A stretch of DNA of 64,000 bases from Flammeovirgaceae bacterium 311 (GCA_000597885.1 CP004371.1:5782001-5846000), one strand, 5' to 3'; counted from the first letter of the stretch, positions 1 through 9,779 are shown. Notes: generated from the letters alone by a model not told the origin. Program-made: numbers and translations.

Positions 1-1
1 C

Positions 2-709
2 GGTGCCATGGATGGGCTAACGCCTAATCATTGCGGGCTTTCCCGGGCTAGCATTCTGGATGCTGTGTATGCAAGCTTAGAGCGGCTCCAGGTTAATTAC
101 ATTGATTTGCTCTACTTCCATGCTTTCGATCCGCTTAGGCCAATTGAAGAAAGTCTTTCGGCTATAGAAGATCTGGCCAGACAAGACCTGATCAGGTATT
201 TCGCAGTATCAAATTTTACGGTCGATCAGCTAGGTGCCTATCATAGGGTTATCAGGGAAAGTGGATCTGTCCGCAGCCGCATTCTGGCAGTGCAGAACCA
301 GTATGACCTGCTGCAGGGAGAAAACAGCTCCTACACCGGAGTGCTGGAACATGCTGCTCAAACAGGCATCTCCTACATTGCCTGGAGTCCTCTGGCAAGA
401 GGGCTTCTGACAGAAAGGTACCTTGATCCGGATGCGGCTGGTCCCGGAGATCGTCTTTTTGATGAAGGAACAGTGGAAGAAAAGACCAGCGGGGCTAATC
501 TGGAAAAATTACACCAGTTAAGAAAATTATCACGTGAGTGGGGGCTGGAGTTACCCCAGCTTGTAATTGCGTATATGTTAACGCTGCCTGGTATGGGGCC
601 TGTTATACCGTCTTCCTCAAGCGTGCAGCAGCTGGTTTCTAATGCTGCTGCTGGAAAGGTTGTTTTAAATGAAGAGCAGCAGAGAAAGATCAAAGGATTG
701 CTTCAATAG
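2..709 (+). CDS. Aldo/keto reductase, 5'-truncated by window edge
   Basis: This is the C-terminal two thirds of an NAD(P)H-dependent aldo/keto reductase, a family that reduces aldehydes and keto sugars on a TIM barrel. The frame is open to the window edge, and the ATG at position 8 falls inside the usual family segment before the GLSR motif, so the true start lies outside. Visible family marks are GLSRASI, the DLLYFHAFDP strand with the active-site His, the strand-5 motif AVSNFT, VQNQYDLL, and the cofactor loop IAWSPLARGLL, followed by VIPSSSS near the C-terminus, which binds the nucleotide phosphate. The catalytic Tyr and Lys would be in the missing part. No signal peptide can be judged. It lies about 200 bases before the CBM9-like gene on the same strand and may belong to the same sugar locus. 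The family call is firm; the substrate is unknown. Confidence 0.9.
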   Translation, partial: GAMDGLTPNHCGLSRASILDAVYASLERLQVNYIDLLYFHAFDPLRPIEESLSAIEDLARQDLIRYFAVSNFTVDQLGAYHRVIRESGSVRSRILAVQNQYDLLQGENSSYTGVLEHAAQTGISYIAWSPLARGLLTERYLDPDAAGPGDRLFDEGTVEEKTSGANLEKLHQLRKLSREWGLELPQLVIAYMLTLPGMGPVIPSSSSVQQLVSNAAAGKVVLNEEQQRKIKGLLQ

Positions 710-911
710 CATCACTTGAGAAACAAGGTTTGTAGTTGTTTCAGCTGAAAGCAGGAGAGCAGCCTGGAAAAAACAGTTCCGGATAGTCTCCAGTACAGAA
801 ACTGAAGAAAACTAACGCTATGAGCTGGAGTTGCAGCAGTTTATGATAAATCAAATAAAACAGAAAGAGGCCGCTTCCGCTGCTGAAAGCCTGGGTGTTG
901 CTATAAGGCGA

Positions 912-1649
912 ATGAATTTCAGATATATACTATTTATGCATGCGTTTCTTTTGCTGCTCATGAGCAGCTGTGCGGTGTCTAAAAAGCCGGCTGTGTATAC
1001 GGTTGAACGTTTGTCTGAACCGGTTGAAATCAATGCAGACTGGAACAAAGAACCCTGGAATAGTGTAAAGGCACTCGATGTAGATAAATATATGGGGCAG
1101 GAGCCGGATCATAAGCCGGAAGTTCAGGCAAAAGTAACCTACGACCAGGAGGCTGTTTACATAATTTTCAGAGTAAAAGACCAGTACGTCAGGTGCATGA
1201 TCGATGAGTACCAGGGACCTGTATCCAGAGATAGTTGTGTGGAATTTTTCTTTACCCCGGGTACTGATATAAGCAAGGGGTATTTTAATCTGGAGGTGAA
1301 TTGTGGCGGTACTGCAGTGTTTAAATTTCAGAAAGTCGCAAAAGATGGCCAGACAAAAATCCCTAAAGCAGCATTCGATAAAATTGAAATTGCACATTCG
1401 CTTCCGCGCATTGTAACTCCTGAAATAGAAGACCCTGTTACCTGGACAGTTGAGTACCGGCTGCCAATTGAAATTCTGAAACAGTATTATGAGGTAGTGC
1501 CTCCTGCCCCCGGCGTGGAGTGGAAAGCAAACTTTTATAAAATTGCCTCTGAAAGTTCACACCCACACTGGCTTACCTGGTCGTTTGTAGATAATCCGGA
1601 ACCTAGATTTCACCTCCCCGAATTTTTCGGTACCCTCAAGTTCCAGTAG
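912..1649 (+). CDS. CBM9-like (DOMON-type) carbohydrate-binding lipoprotein
   Basis: A 245-residue outer-surface or periplasmic lipoprotein. The start at 912 is preferred over upstream alternatives because it gives a clean signal peptide (MNFRYILFMHAFLLLLMSSC) with a lipobox ending in Cys. The mature part resembles the carbohydrate-binding family 9-like beta sandwich: an opening strand with INADWNKEPWNSV, then VTYDQEAVYIIFRVKDQYV, DSCVEFFFTP and YFNLEVNCGG, and a late WTVEYRLPIE strand. These are the usual landmarks of this family in Bacteroidota and Planctomycetes. Such domains bind sugars, but no catalytic residues are recognisable. It precedes a second beta-sandwich protein and nagA, which suggests a role in capturing ligand for this locus. 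The fold is a fairly confident assignment; the ligand is unknown. Confidence 0.75.
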   Translation: MNFRYILFMHAFLLLLMSSCAVSKKPAVYTVERLSEPVEINADWNKEPWNSVKALDVDKYMGQEPDHKPEVQAKVTYDQEAVYIIFRVKDQYVRCMIDEYQGPVSRDSCVEFFFTPGTDISKGYFNLEVNCGGTAVFKFQKVAKDGQTKIPKAAFDKIEIAHSLPRIVTPEIEDPVTWTVEYRLPIEILKQYYEVVPPAPGVEWKANFYKIASESSHPHWLTWSFVDNPEPRFHLPEFFGTLKFQ

Positions 1650-1738
1650 CAGGATTTCCGGGAAGCTGTTCTTTAACTGCTAAACATGCCTGCTTGCCAA
1701 ATGAATATTTTACTGATCAGCACCAAAGCGTTGAACCG

Positions 1739-2428
1739 ATGAGCACCAAAGCATTTCTTTTTGCAGTATTGTTTATCAATATAACCGGCCTTACCAATGC
1801 ACAATCTACAGCAGAAAGACCGGAGGATTTGAAAGAAGAAAAGATAACTCCAGCAGAACTAAAGGAATGGAAAATATGGGGAGCGGGAGAGGCTTTTGCA
1901 ATTGGAAACCAGTTATGCCTGAAGGAGCATGATGAAACAAAGGGAGTAATGCTTGTAAGTCCCATGGCATATGGCGAGCATGTAGTCTTAAAATTTAAAG
2001 TGCTGGCGCTAACTGCAGCTTCTGTAGTTGCAGTAGTAATTTCAGGATCAGATCCAGGACCATCAGTTTCTCTTTCAATTCCCCGGGATTATGATGGTAA
2101 TTTTAATTTATGGTACGAAGAAAAGGAAAATTACTTCTTTGCTTTTAAAAATGCACCGCATGGCCTTACCCCTTTTGTGAGAAAAAATCATGGTTCCGGA
2201 GAAATTTTAGCTTCAGCTCCTGATAACAGCATGGTGGCAGGTTTGTATTATGATGTGGAAGTGGGGCGGAGTGGAAACAAACTCTGGCTGACGATCAACA
2301 ATGAAGAAGCTTTTGTGGCTGAAGATATAGCCCCCTTATCGGGAGGTCATGTTAGCCTGAGAATCAGGGGAACCGCTGGTTTCAAAGGAGCCTGTCTTGT
2401 CAAAGATCTGATCATCTACAGTAAATAA
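1739..2428 (+). CDS. Secreted concanavalin-like protein (possibly YesU/DUF1961-like)
   Basis: A 229-residue secreted protein starting at ATG 1739, where the signal peptide MSTKAFLFAVLFINITGLTNAQ begins; a longer TTG-initiated frame adds only non-hydrophobic residues. The mature domain shows a beta-sandwich pattern like that of DUF1961/YesU and related concanavalin-like proteins: a start describing the sample (KEWKIWGAGEAFAIGNQLCL), a central HVVLKFKVL strand, VSLSIPRDYDGNFNLWYEE, the YYDVEVGRSGNKLWLTIN strand pair, and a final HVSLRIRGTAGFKGACLVK plus LIIY strand. No catalytic motif is evident. It sits 89 bases after the CBM9-like gene. The family call is tentative and rests on strand pattern and length; a sugar-binding or lyase-accessory role is inferred from the neighbours. 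Confidence 0.55.
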   Translation: MSTKAFLFAVLFINITGLTNAQSTAERPEDLKEEKITPAELKEWKIWGAGEAFAIGNQLCLKEHDETKGVMLVSPMAYGEHVVLKFKVLALTAASVVAVVISGSDPGPSVSLSIPRDYDGNFNLWYEEKENYFFAFKNAPHGLTPFVRKNHGSGEILASAPDNSMVAGLYYDVEVGRSGNKLWLTINNEEAFVAEDIAPLSGGHVSLRIRGTAGFKGACLVKDLIIYSK

Positions 2429-2747
2429 AGAACCAAATCCTCTTCATAAGCTTCCTGGTTATTGCTTTTCCTTAAAAATCTTCATCCCGAATGGGACATC
2501 CCACTTTTTACAGGTCATATAGGTAGTCTTCTGAACCATCTCTGGCAGGTGGTTTAGCTTGTTTGCCGGACTGAACGCTGAGACTAACACCTCTGCAGGC
2601 AATCTCGCAGAGGTAGTGTTGCAGAGTACAGGCCGGAATATGCCTTCAGGAGATAACAGACTAAATGCATCGATCACCCAGACGCTTTTGAGAAGTGGCG
2701 CAGTAACAAGTGCTGCTAACAAAATGCGATACAGCAAAATCAGAATT
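2429..2747. other. Non-coding gap before nagA
   Basis: About 320 bases between the concanavalin-like gene and nagA. An in-frame extension of nagA reaches back to 2559 but is composed of low-hydrophobicity residues unlike any NagA N-terminus, so it is treated as untranslated. No clear hairpin or promoter was recognised. Confidence 0.4.
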
Positions 2748-3968
2748 ATGGGAGGAAAACTGAAGATTTTTAACGGTAACATTTTAACTCCTTACCGGCT
2801 AATCAGGCAGGGTACAGTGGTAGTTTCCGGAGGAAAAATTGTGGAAGTATCGGCAGGCAATATAGATGTTCCGGATGCTGAAGAGATAGATGCAAAAGGA
2901 AACTATATTGCCCCTGGTTTTATTGACATGCATGTGCACGGCGGGGGTGGACATGATTTTATGGATGGATCAGAAAATGCGTTCCTGAAAATTGCAGAAA
3001 CGCATGCGCAGTATGGAACCACTGCCATGCTGCCTACCACCCTTACAGCTGAAACAGAAGAGCTCTACAAAACACTGGAATTGTATGAGCAGGCTAACAG
3101 GAATAATACTGCAGGTGCTCAGTTTCTGGGTATACACCTGGAAGGGCCCTATTTTGCCATGAGCCAGCGAGGGGCACAGGATCCACGCTATATCCGCAAT
3201 CCGGATCCGAAAGAATACAAAGCGATATTATCCCGATCATCATCTATTAAAAGATGGAGTGCAGCACCTGAATTAGAGGGTGCTATTGAATTTGCACACT
3301 ACCTGAAATCGAAGGGCATACTGGTGGCGCTGGCGCATACCGATGCGCTATATGATGAGACGCTGCTGGCATTTGAAAATGGGTATACCCTGGCTACGCA
3401 CTTTTATTCCTGCATGACGGGCGTAACCCGTAAAAATGCCCTCCGCTATGCAGGTGTGGTGGAAAGTGCCTACCTCATCGATGAGATGGACGTAGAAGTG
3501 ATTGCCGATGGCATACACTGCCCGCCACCCCTTTTGAAATTAATTTGCAAGATAAAAGGAACAGATCGCATGGCCCTGATTACAGATTCCATGCGTGCTG
3601 CTGGGATGCCCGAGGGCAACAGTATCCTGGGCAGCCTTCATGATGGCTTAAAGGTAATTGTAGAAGATGGCGTGGCAAAACTACCCGACAGAACTTCCTT
3701 TGCCGGCAGCGTAGCCACCGCAGATCGCCTGGTGAGAACAATGGTGAAAGAAGCAGAAATACCTTTGCTGGAGGCTGTGAGAATGATTACGAATACACCG
3801 GCCTCTATACTGGGCATAACAGACAGAAAAGGCACACTGATCCCGGGGAAAGATGCCGATATCGTCATTTTTGATGGTGACATTCAGGTTCAGAAGACCA
3901 TTGTAAACGGAAGAGTGATTTTTGATAAAGAATTAGATAAGCAAAACCTAGAATTAGCGCTCAAATGA
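2748..3968 (+). CDS. nagA: N-acetylglucosamine-6-phosphate deacetylase
   Basis: Cytoplasmic metal-dependent amidohydrolase that removes acetate from GlcNAc-6-phosphate to give glucosamine-6-phosphate. From the start at 2748 it is 406 residues, close to the family norm. An alternative start at 2724 adds eight residues; the frame is open upstream but unlike NagA. Visible motifs in order: metal-binding HVH at residues 62-64 within IDMHVHGGGGHDF, the metal-ligand Glu132 in HLEGPYF, His197 in LAHTDA, His218 in ATHFYSCM, the DGIHC substrate loop, and the catalytic Asp280 in LITDSMRAAG. The last codon overlaps the following nagB-like gene as ATGA, implying translational coupling. With the downstream permease it forms a GlcNAc catabolic core. 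The family assignment is secure. Confidence 0.93.
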   Translation: MGGKLKIFNGNILTPYRLIRQGTVVVSGGKIVEVSAGNIDVPDAEEIDAKGNYIAPGFIDMHVHGGGGHDFMDGSENAFLKIAETHAQYGTTAMLPTTLTAETEELYKTLELYEQANRNNTAGAQFLGIHLEGPYFAMSQRGAQDPRYIRNPDPKEYKAILSRSSSIKRWSAAPELEGAIEFAHYLKSKGILVALAHTDALYDETLLAFENGYTLATHFYSCMTGVTRKNALRYAGVVESAYLIDEMDVEVIADGIHCPPPLLKLICKIKGTDRMALITDSMRAAGMPEGNSILGSLHDGLKVIVEDGVAKLPDRTSFAGSVATADRLVRTMVKEAEIPLLEAVRMITNTPASILGITDRKGTLIPGKDADIVIFDGDIQVQKTIVNGRVIFDKELDKQNLELALK

Positions 3969-4762
3969 AAGCAACAGCACCAACATCACCGATGAAGGAA
4001 ATCACCAAAGAAAAACTAAAGGTGAGGATATTTAATACCAGGTCCCAGATGGGAGCCGATGCTGCTGAAGTAGTAAGCGAGAAAATAAGGGAGTTACTGC
4101 AGCATAAAGAATTTATCAACATAGTTTTCGCTGCAGCTCCTTCACAAAATGAATTTCTGACTTCATTAAGAGATAAAGACGTAGACTGGAGACGGGTTAA
4201 TGCATTTCACATGGATGAATATGTGGGCCTTGACAGCAGTGCGCCACAGTTATTCGGTAACTACCTGCGTGAAAAGCTTTTTGATAAAGTCTCATTCAGA
4301 GAAGTGTATTACCTGGGCGGCGATCCTGAAAAGCTGGATGAGGAATGCGATAAGTATACGCGGCTTTTAGAGAAGTATCCTACCGATATCGTGATTCTGG
4401 GAATAGGAGAGAATACGCACCTTGCTTTTAACGATCCGCATGTAGCCGATTTTAACGACCCTAAAATGGTTAAGATCGTGGATCTCGATGAAAAGAACAG
4501 AAATCAGCAGGTAGATCCCAAAGATCCAATCTGCTTTGATACTTTAGAGGAAGTACCTACCCACGCCATTACCTTAACCATTCCTGCTCTCTTCAAAGCA
4601 ACATATGCATATGCCGTAGTACCCGGAAAAAATAAAGCAGATGCCATTTACCACACCCTCAATGAAGAAATCCAGGAGCGTTATCCATCCACCCTGCTCA
4701 GAGAACATCCAAACGCAATATTGTATATAGATCAGGATAGTGCATCAAGGCTAACATTATAG
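3965..4762 (+). CDS. nagB: Glucosamine-6-phosphate deaminase-like protein
   Basis: A 265-residue NagB/6-phosphogluconolactonase-superfamily protein that would convert glucosamine-6-phosphate to fructose-6-phosphate and ammonia in the cytoplasm. It overlaps nagA by four bases (ATGA). Landmarks are the substrate loop FHMDEYVGL with Asp84, and GIGENTHLAFNDP at residues 146-158. Compared with E. coli NagB, where the motif is GIGVDGHIAFNEP, the catalytic His is kept (His152), but the positions of Asp141 and Glu148 are Asn150 and Asp157. A longer loop, VADFNDPKMVKIVDLDEKNR, follows. This is my memory of a divergent NagB-like subfamily found in Bacteroidota, so the deaminase activity is likely but the exact substrate (GlcN-6-P, GalN-6-P or another sugar phosphate) is not settled. 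The C-terminal lid is intact. Confidence 0.8.
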   Translation: MKATAPTSPMKEITKEKLKVRIFNTRSQMGADAAEVVSEKIRELLQHKEFINIVFAAAPSQNEFLTSLRDKDVDWRRVNAFHMDEYVGLDSSAPQLFGNYLREKLFDKVSFREVYYLGGDPEKLDEECDKYTRLLEKYPTDIVILGIGENTHLAFNDPHVADFNDPKMVKIVDLDEKNRNQQVDPKDPICFDTLEEVPTHAITLTIPALFKATYAYAVVPGKNKADAIYHTLNEEIQERYPSTLLREHPNAILYIDQDSASRLTL

Positions 4763-4923
4763 AAAATCAGGATCATTAAATACTTCAGCCTTATTTCCTC
4801 CTCTCTGCCCGGGGAACAGATCTGCAGAGGGCATAGCGCTTTCTGTTTTCAATATGATGCAAGAGTAGGAGATAACTACAGGAGCCTGTATAGAAAGTTT
4901 GGTATTGACAATCATCGAATTCT

Positions 4924-6300
4924 ATGAAAAAAATTGATAAAACAGTAGAGATAGGTTCCATCAGTAAACGTGATACTATTACCGGGATCATCATCATCGG
5001 TATGATGTTCTTCATCTTTGGATTTGTGAGCTGGGTAAATGCCATTTTGATACCCTACTTTCAGATTGCCATGGAGCTGAGCCACCTGCAGGCTTACCTG
5101 GTTGCGTTTGCCTTCTACATATCCTACCTGGTTTTTTCAATACCTGCAGGCTATCTGTTAAAAAATGTAGGCTTTAAAAAAGGGATCATGGTTGGGTTCT
5201 GGACCATGGCAATGGGTGCTTTTATATTTGTACCCGCGGCCATGACCAGAACCTACGAAATATTTCTCTTAGGTTTGTTTTCTATTGGTGCGGGGCTTGC
5301 CCTTTTGCAAACGGCAGCCAATCCCTACATTACCATACTGGGGCCTAAAGAGCGGGCAGCACAACGGATCAGCATCATGGGCATTTGCAACAAGGCAGCA
5401 GGCATACTGGCGCCTCTGGCATTTGCAGCAGTAATTTTAAAAGCATCAGATGCTACCCTGTTCGATCAGATTCCTTTGATGGAAGAAGCAGAGAGGAATG
5501 CTGTACTGGATGAGCTGATCGGAAGGGTAATTGTACCTTATATCTGGGTGGGCATAGTGCTTTTTGCGCTGGGTTTACTGATCCGCTTTTCTCCGCTGCC
5601 TGAAATCAATACAGAAAATGAAACCGAAGATGTTGCCAGGGCTAATTCCGGTAAAACCAGTATTCTTCAGTTTCCGCATTTGATCCTGGGCGCACTGGCA
5701 ATTTTTGTACATGTAGGAACCCAGGTGGTTTCAATCGATACGATTATTGGCTACGCCCGTTCAATGGATATCAATCTGGTGGAAGCAAAAGTGTTTCCCT
5801 CATATACACTCACTGCAGCAATCTGCGGTTATATACTGGGCATAATTTGTATCCCAAAATTTATCAGCCAAACCAATGCATTTCGCATTTGCACCATATT
5901 GGGCGTGATCTTTACCCTGATGATTATTTTCATGCAGGGCCAGGTCAGCTTTCTGGGGCATAATGCCGATGTATCTATCTGGTTTGTCGTGCTCCTGGGC
6001 CTGCCCAATGCACTCGTATGGCCGGGCATATGGCCGCTGGCTTTAGAAGGTCTGGGAAGGTTCACTAAAGTTGGCGCATCCATACTGGTAATGGGTTTGG
6101 CCGGAAATGCGATTTTGCCGGTTGTGTATGGGTATTTTGCTGATGTATTCAACGTTCGGGATGCTTACTGGGTGTTGTTGCCCTGTTATCTGTACCTGGT
6201 GTTTTATGCCTTCTACGGACACCGGATCAGAAGGTGGGTGTGGGCTGACCCTAAATCTATTGCTGTTGAAAGCGATAAACCTGTGGCTCAGAATGCATAA
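4924..6300 (+). CDS. Sugar MFS permease, FucP/GlcP/NagP type
   Basis: A 458-residue major facilitator of the fucose-galactose-glucose proton symporter group, with about twelve membrane segments. The first helix carries FFIFGFVSWVNAILIPYF, matching the family hallmark of a Gly-Phe run followed by an Asn and a Pro, and helix 4-5 has GAGLALLQTAANPYITILGP, the most diagnostic motif of this family. The start at 4924 gives a short charged N-terminus before helix 1. The position directly after nagA-nagB suggests that the carried sugar is GlcNAc or a close relative, which would make it a NagP equivalent; this is inference from context. The gene is 161 bases after nagB and probably in the same transcript. 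No defects seen. Confidence 0.85.
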   Translation: MKKIDKTVEIGSISKRDTITGIIIIGMMFFIFGFVSWVNAILIPYFQIAMELSHLQAYLVAFAFYISYLVFSIPAGYLLKNVGFKKGIMVGFWTMAMGAFIFVPAAMTRTYEIFLLGLFSIGAGLALLQTAANPYITILGPKERAAQRISIMGICNKAAGILAPLAFAAVILKASDATLFDQIPLMEEAERNAVLDELIGRVIVPYIWVGIVLFALGLLIRFSPLPEINTENETEDVARANSGKTSILQFPHLILGALAIFVHVGTQVVSIDTIIGYARSMDINLVEAKVFPSYTLTAAICGYILGIICIPKFISQTNAFRICTILGVIFTLMIIFMQGQVSFLGHNADVSIWFVVLLGLPNALVWPGIWPLALEGLGRFTKVGASILVMGLAGNAILPVVYGYFADVFNVRDAYWVLLPCYLYLVFYAFYGHRIRRWVWADPKSIAVESDKPVAQNA

Positions 6301-6593
6301 TGGCCGGAGGATTAATGTAACTTATGTTTGCTTAGCTTTTCATATTTATAGCAACTGTTAAGGGAGCATGATTTAGCCCCTGCCGTGGCTGAGCGGTGTT
6401 CATGACAGTTCTTACAAAGTTTGAAGAACCTGCCTGAATCAGAAGCCGGCAGTAGTGAATTACTGAAAGAAAAGGAGCCGGACCTCTCCACAATAATTGA
6501 AAGTGAATAAGCAAAGTGATAACTACTTCATAGATTCGGGAAAAGACTTGAATGAACGGTAAATTATGCCAGACAAAGAATGAGAAAGACACT

Positions 6594-9500
6594 ATGAACA
6601 AATTATTGCTGGCTATTGTGATAGTTTTGTGCCTGATGATGCATCAGGCACCTGCACAGAAGCCTGTTGATAAGATTTCTTACACCCTTTACAATGATTT
6701 TGAAACAGGAGAGCTGTTCGGGTGGGAACCTTATCCCTATGCCCAGGATATTGGCTTTGATGCCCTTTACTTTGCCCGGGAGTCTCCCACCTACAATAAC
6801 AGCCGCTATGCCCTGGCAAGAGCGGTAAGGGCTAACGATGCGGTAGAGCTCAGTCAGGGTTTTACCAAAAGACTTAACCTCTGGACTACATCAGAGACCA
6901 GCATCAGGGCTGCTGTATATTTTCAGTCTGATCGTGATCCCGAATTGCTTGAGCTAACGCTTGGTACCTTCGACGGACGCCGCTACCGGCACACCATCCG
7001 GAGCCCGAAGGCTAATCAATGGCTGGAACTTGATATTCCGCTGGAGGCTTTCAGGCTGGAGGAGCAGCCACTTGCCCCGGGGGCGCATATTCAGGTAGTA
7101 ACGCTGGAGGCAAGCTACCCCGTCGTATACAACCTCTATACCTATACCATGCTTCTGGACGATTTCCGGATCAGCGGCGAACGGCAGCGTCGGTTTGAAA
7201 GTCTGAATCCCGTTTCTTCAGATTTTGAGATGTTTGATCTTTCTATTCTCAACAAGCATTACTATTACGGCGACGAGCTTTCCCTCAGAGTCATTCCCGA
7301 AGGTGATATTCCGCTTCTTCAGCTAAGCGGAACACTGGTGGATGGCAGTGGTAAGGTAGTTAAGAACCATATTCGCTTCAGCAAGAGTGGCCAGGGCTGG
7401 AGCAATTCTGCCATTTACAGGCCCCGAAAAAGTGATGCCCGTGGGCAGTGGGAGATCAGGCTGCGGGGCCAGACCAGGCAGGGTACTGAGGTGCGCTGGG
7501 CATTCAGGTTCCTGATGCCTGGAAAACCGGTAAACGAGCACCCGCGGCTTTTCTTTTCTGCCGGCGAGCTTCAGGAGCGCCTGGCGAATGAAAAATCAGC
7601 AGTTGCCAGAAAAATTCTGGATAATGCGCTGCAGAATACAGATTTTATGGAGGTAGACATAGATGCCATAGAAGAGGGGGAAGACAGAACCGCAGAGAAC
7701 CTGGTGGGTGGCCCTTACTCAAAAAATGCTGTAGGTTTCAATGCATATGGTGCCTGGAGCAGTCCAATCCGCAGGCTGGGCAATGTGGTGAGAGAGGGTA
7801 GTTTCAATTATGCATTCACTGGCGATCGGGAGGCAGGAGAAAAGGCAAAAAAGGCACTGCTGAAGCTTTGTGCATTTAAAAACTGGAATGCAGCCTGGAT
7901 GCTGGAAAGACAATTCTGGACCTACTATCCTGTGGGCTATACCCTTTTGCCTGTGGCCTACGGCTACGACATGCTCTATGATCTACTTACTGAGGAAGAG
8001 CGGAAGATGGTGCGGGAGGCCATTATGGAAAAAGGACTTAAGCTTTTTCATCGCGATATGGTGGTGATGAACCGCATGCCCTCAAACTTAACAAATCATA
8101 TCGCGGTTTTAGCCGGCGGCCACGGCATGGCGGCCACGGCAATTTATGGAGATGATCCCGAAAATCCGTACATGGAGCCCTATCTGTCCGGTATCATCAC
8201 GAAGGCGAAAACCTTTATTGACCGCACCTATTACAGCGATGGCAGTTATGGTGAACCAAAGAGTGGCTACATGAACATGGCCACCAAGGAAATTGCTCTG
8301 CTCCTCCACACCTTTGAACGTAATTTTGGCATTGACTGGGCAACCACTACCGATGTGGAAAACTATTATAAATACCCACTCCAGGCGATGCACTCCAGTG
8401 GACTGATGGCCGATTTTGGCGATGGAGGCCATGCTTTTAAAGGGTTTACCGAGAGTCATTCAGAATATTTTGTAAACCGTACCGGTAATCCCTTCCTCTA
8501 CCACTACCTGAAGCCACACTGGGAAGAGGGAAAGGGTGGATACCTGGGCTATTTGTGGTACAGAGATGATATAACGCCAGTCTCCAGGAAGGTGCTGCCC
8601 ACTTCAAAAGTATTTGAAGCTCAGGGCATGGTGATGCGCTCTGGCTGGGAAGATTCCTCCACGGTGATTAGTATCCGGCTTGGTCCACATTCCAATCATT
8701 ACCATTTTGATCAGGGAAGTTTCCAGCTGATGACCAATGGAGAAGAACTTCTGATAGATCCGGGCATCGGGGCCGGAGGCTACTATGCAAATCCTGATTT
8801 CAACCCCTACAACATACAGGCCATTGCCCATAATGTGATGCTGGTAGATCATGATGCCGAAAGCCAGAATCCAGCCCATTTCGATAATGAAATTGCTGCT
8901 CTGCAGGACTGGCCCCGGATGGTTCATACCTTTGCAGGCGAAATTGCCGATGCGGTAGAAGGAGATCTGGCAAATGTGTATAAGAACAAACTTAATCGGT
9001 ATAGCAGAACCTTTCTCTACACCAAGTCTGGCCCTCTATTTCTTTTTGATCAGGTGGAGAGTAAATCTGCAAATGGTCATGTTTATGACTGGCTTTTTCA
9101 TGCACCGGAAAAGTCAATCAGCTATTCCGGTCAGCGGGTACTAATTAACCGGCCTGATGCACGCCTTACGCTTGATATTGTATCTCCAGAAATTCAGTCG
9201 GGCAGAATTAGAGACAGAAGTAATGATAAAGAAAGCTTTGTTACCCTTTCTTCAGCACCAAATCTTACAGAGGTAAACTTTTTGGCGGTACTTCTGCCTG
9301 TCCCTAAAACAGGGGCGGATAGTATGGAACCGGCTCCGGTAACCAGCAGAATAGAAGCTCCCGGCTGGCTCGGAGCCCGTGTTGAACAGACTGGCAACAC
9401 AGATCTTGGGGTCTTCAGGATTAACGACAATGCCGCTGCCCAGGTGGAAGGTTATGCTACCGATGCAAAACGCTTCACGGCTTCTACTGATGGAGCAGGA

Positions 9501-9779
9501 AAGCTTTATAAAATTTACTTTGAAGGAAGCTCCTTCTCTGGCCATGGCCTCTCGGTACACAGCAGTGCTCCGGCTGCATTTGCAGTAGCATTGAACCAGG
9601 AAGGGGCCAGGGTGGAGGTAAAATCTGCCCAGGCAAACAGAATCACCATCAACAGCGGAAAGGTATTCTCTAAGGTGCTGCTGAACGGATCTTCAACCCG
9701 CAGCTGGCGGAAAGACAGCCGTACAAATGCCCTGACGATTGAGGTTCCTGCAGGAATGAATACTTATACCCTGCAATAG
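6594..9779 (+). CDS. Heparinase II/III-like polysaccharide lyase
   Basis: A 1061-residue secreted enzyme. ATG 6594 begins a signal peptide (MNKLLLAIVIVLCLMMHQAP) ending in APAQ; the longer frame upstream is not signal-like. An N-terminal beta-sandwich region (about residues 30-310) precedes an (alpha/alpha) toroid with EERKMVREAIMEKGLKLF and NLTNHIAVLAGGHGMAA, then the heparinase II/III beta-sheet domain with GPHSNHYHFDQGSFQL at about residues 697-712 (His699, His702, His704), VMLVDH, and LFLFDQVES. Members of this superfamily cleave uronic-acid polysaccharides such as heparin, heparan and alginate by beta-elimination and act in the periplasm or at the cell surface. Being near nagA/nagB, an amino-sugar-containing substrate is plausible. 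The family is clear; the substrate and polysaccharide lyase number are not. Confidence 0.88.
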   Translation: MNKLLLAIVIVLCLMMHQAPAQKPVDKISYTLYNDFETGELFGWEPYPYAQDIGFDALYFARESPTYNNSRYALARAVRANDAVELSQGFTKRLNLWTTSETSIRAAVYFQSDRDPELLELTLGTFDGRRYRHTIRSPKANQWLELDIPLEAFRLEEQPLAPGAHIQVVTLEASYPVVYNLYTYTMLLDDFRISGERQRRFESLNPVSSDFEMFDLSILNKHYYYGDELSLRVIPEGDIPLLQLSGTLVDGSGKVVKNHIRFSKSGQGWSNSAIYRPRKSDARGQWEIRLRGQTRQGTEVRWAFRFLMPGKPVNEHPRLFFSAGELQERLANEKSAVARKILDNALQNTDFMEVDIDAIEEGEDRTAENLVGGPYSKNAVGFNAYGAWSSPIRRLGNVVREGSFNYAFTGDREAGEKAKKALLKLCAFKNWNAAWMLERQFWTYYPVGYTLLPVAYGYDMLYDLLTEEERKMVREAIMEKGLKLFHRDMVVMNRMPSNLTNHIAVLAGGHGMAATAIYGDDPENPYMEPYLSGIITKAKTFIDRTYYSDGSYGEPKSGYMNMATKEIALLLHTFERNFGIDWATTTDVENYYKYPLQAMHSSGLMADFGDGGHAFKGFTESHSEYFVNRTGNPFLYHYLKPHWEEGKGGYLGYLWYRDDITPVSRKVLPTSKVFEAQGMVMRSGWEDSSTVISIRLGPHSNHYHFDQGSFQLMTNGEELLIDPGIGAGGYYANPDFNPYNIQAIAHNVMLVDHDAESQNPAHFDNEIAALQDWPRMVHTFAGEIADAVEGDLANVYKNKLNRYSRTFLYTKSGPLFLFDQVESKSANGHVYDWLFHAPEKSISYSGQRVLINRPDARLTLDIVSPEIQSGRIRDRSNDKESFVTLSSAPNLTEVNFLAVLLPVPKTGADSMEPAPVTSRIEAPGWLGARVEQTGNTDLGVFRINDNAAAQVEGYATDAKRFTASTDGAGKLYKIYFEGSSFSGHGLSVHSSAPAAFAVALNQEGARVEVKSAQANRITINSGKVFSKVLLNGSSTRSWRKDSRTNALTIEVPAGMNTYTLQ

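Noticed and set aside
2559-2747. N-terminal extension of nagA
   Set aside because: The extra 63 residues resemble no NagA N-terminus or signal peptide, and the normal family start falls at 2724 or 2748.
4800-4840. Inverted repeat CTCTGC/GCAGAG between nagB and the permease
   Set aside because: Only six pairs with a 15-base loop; likely chance.
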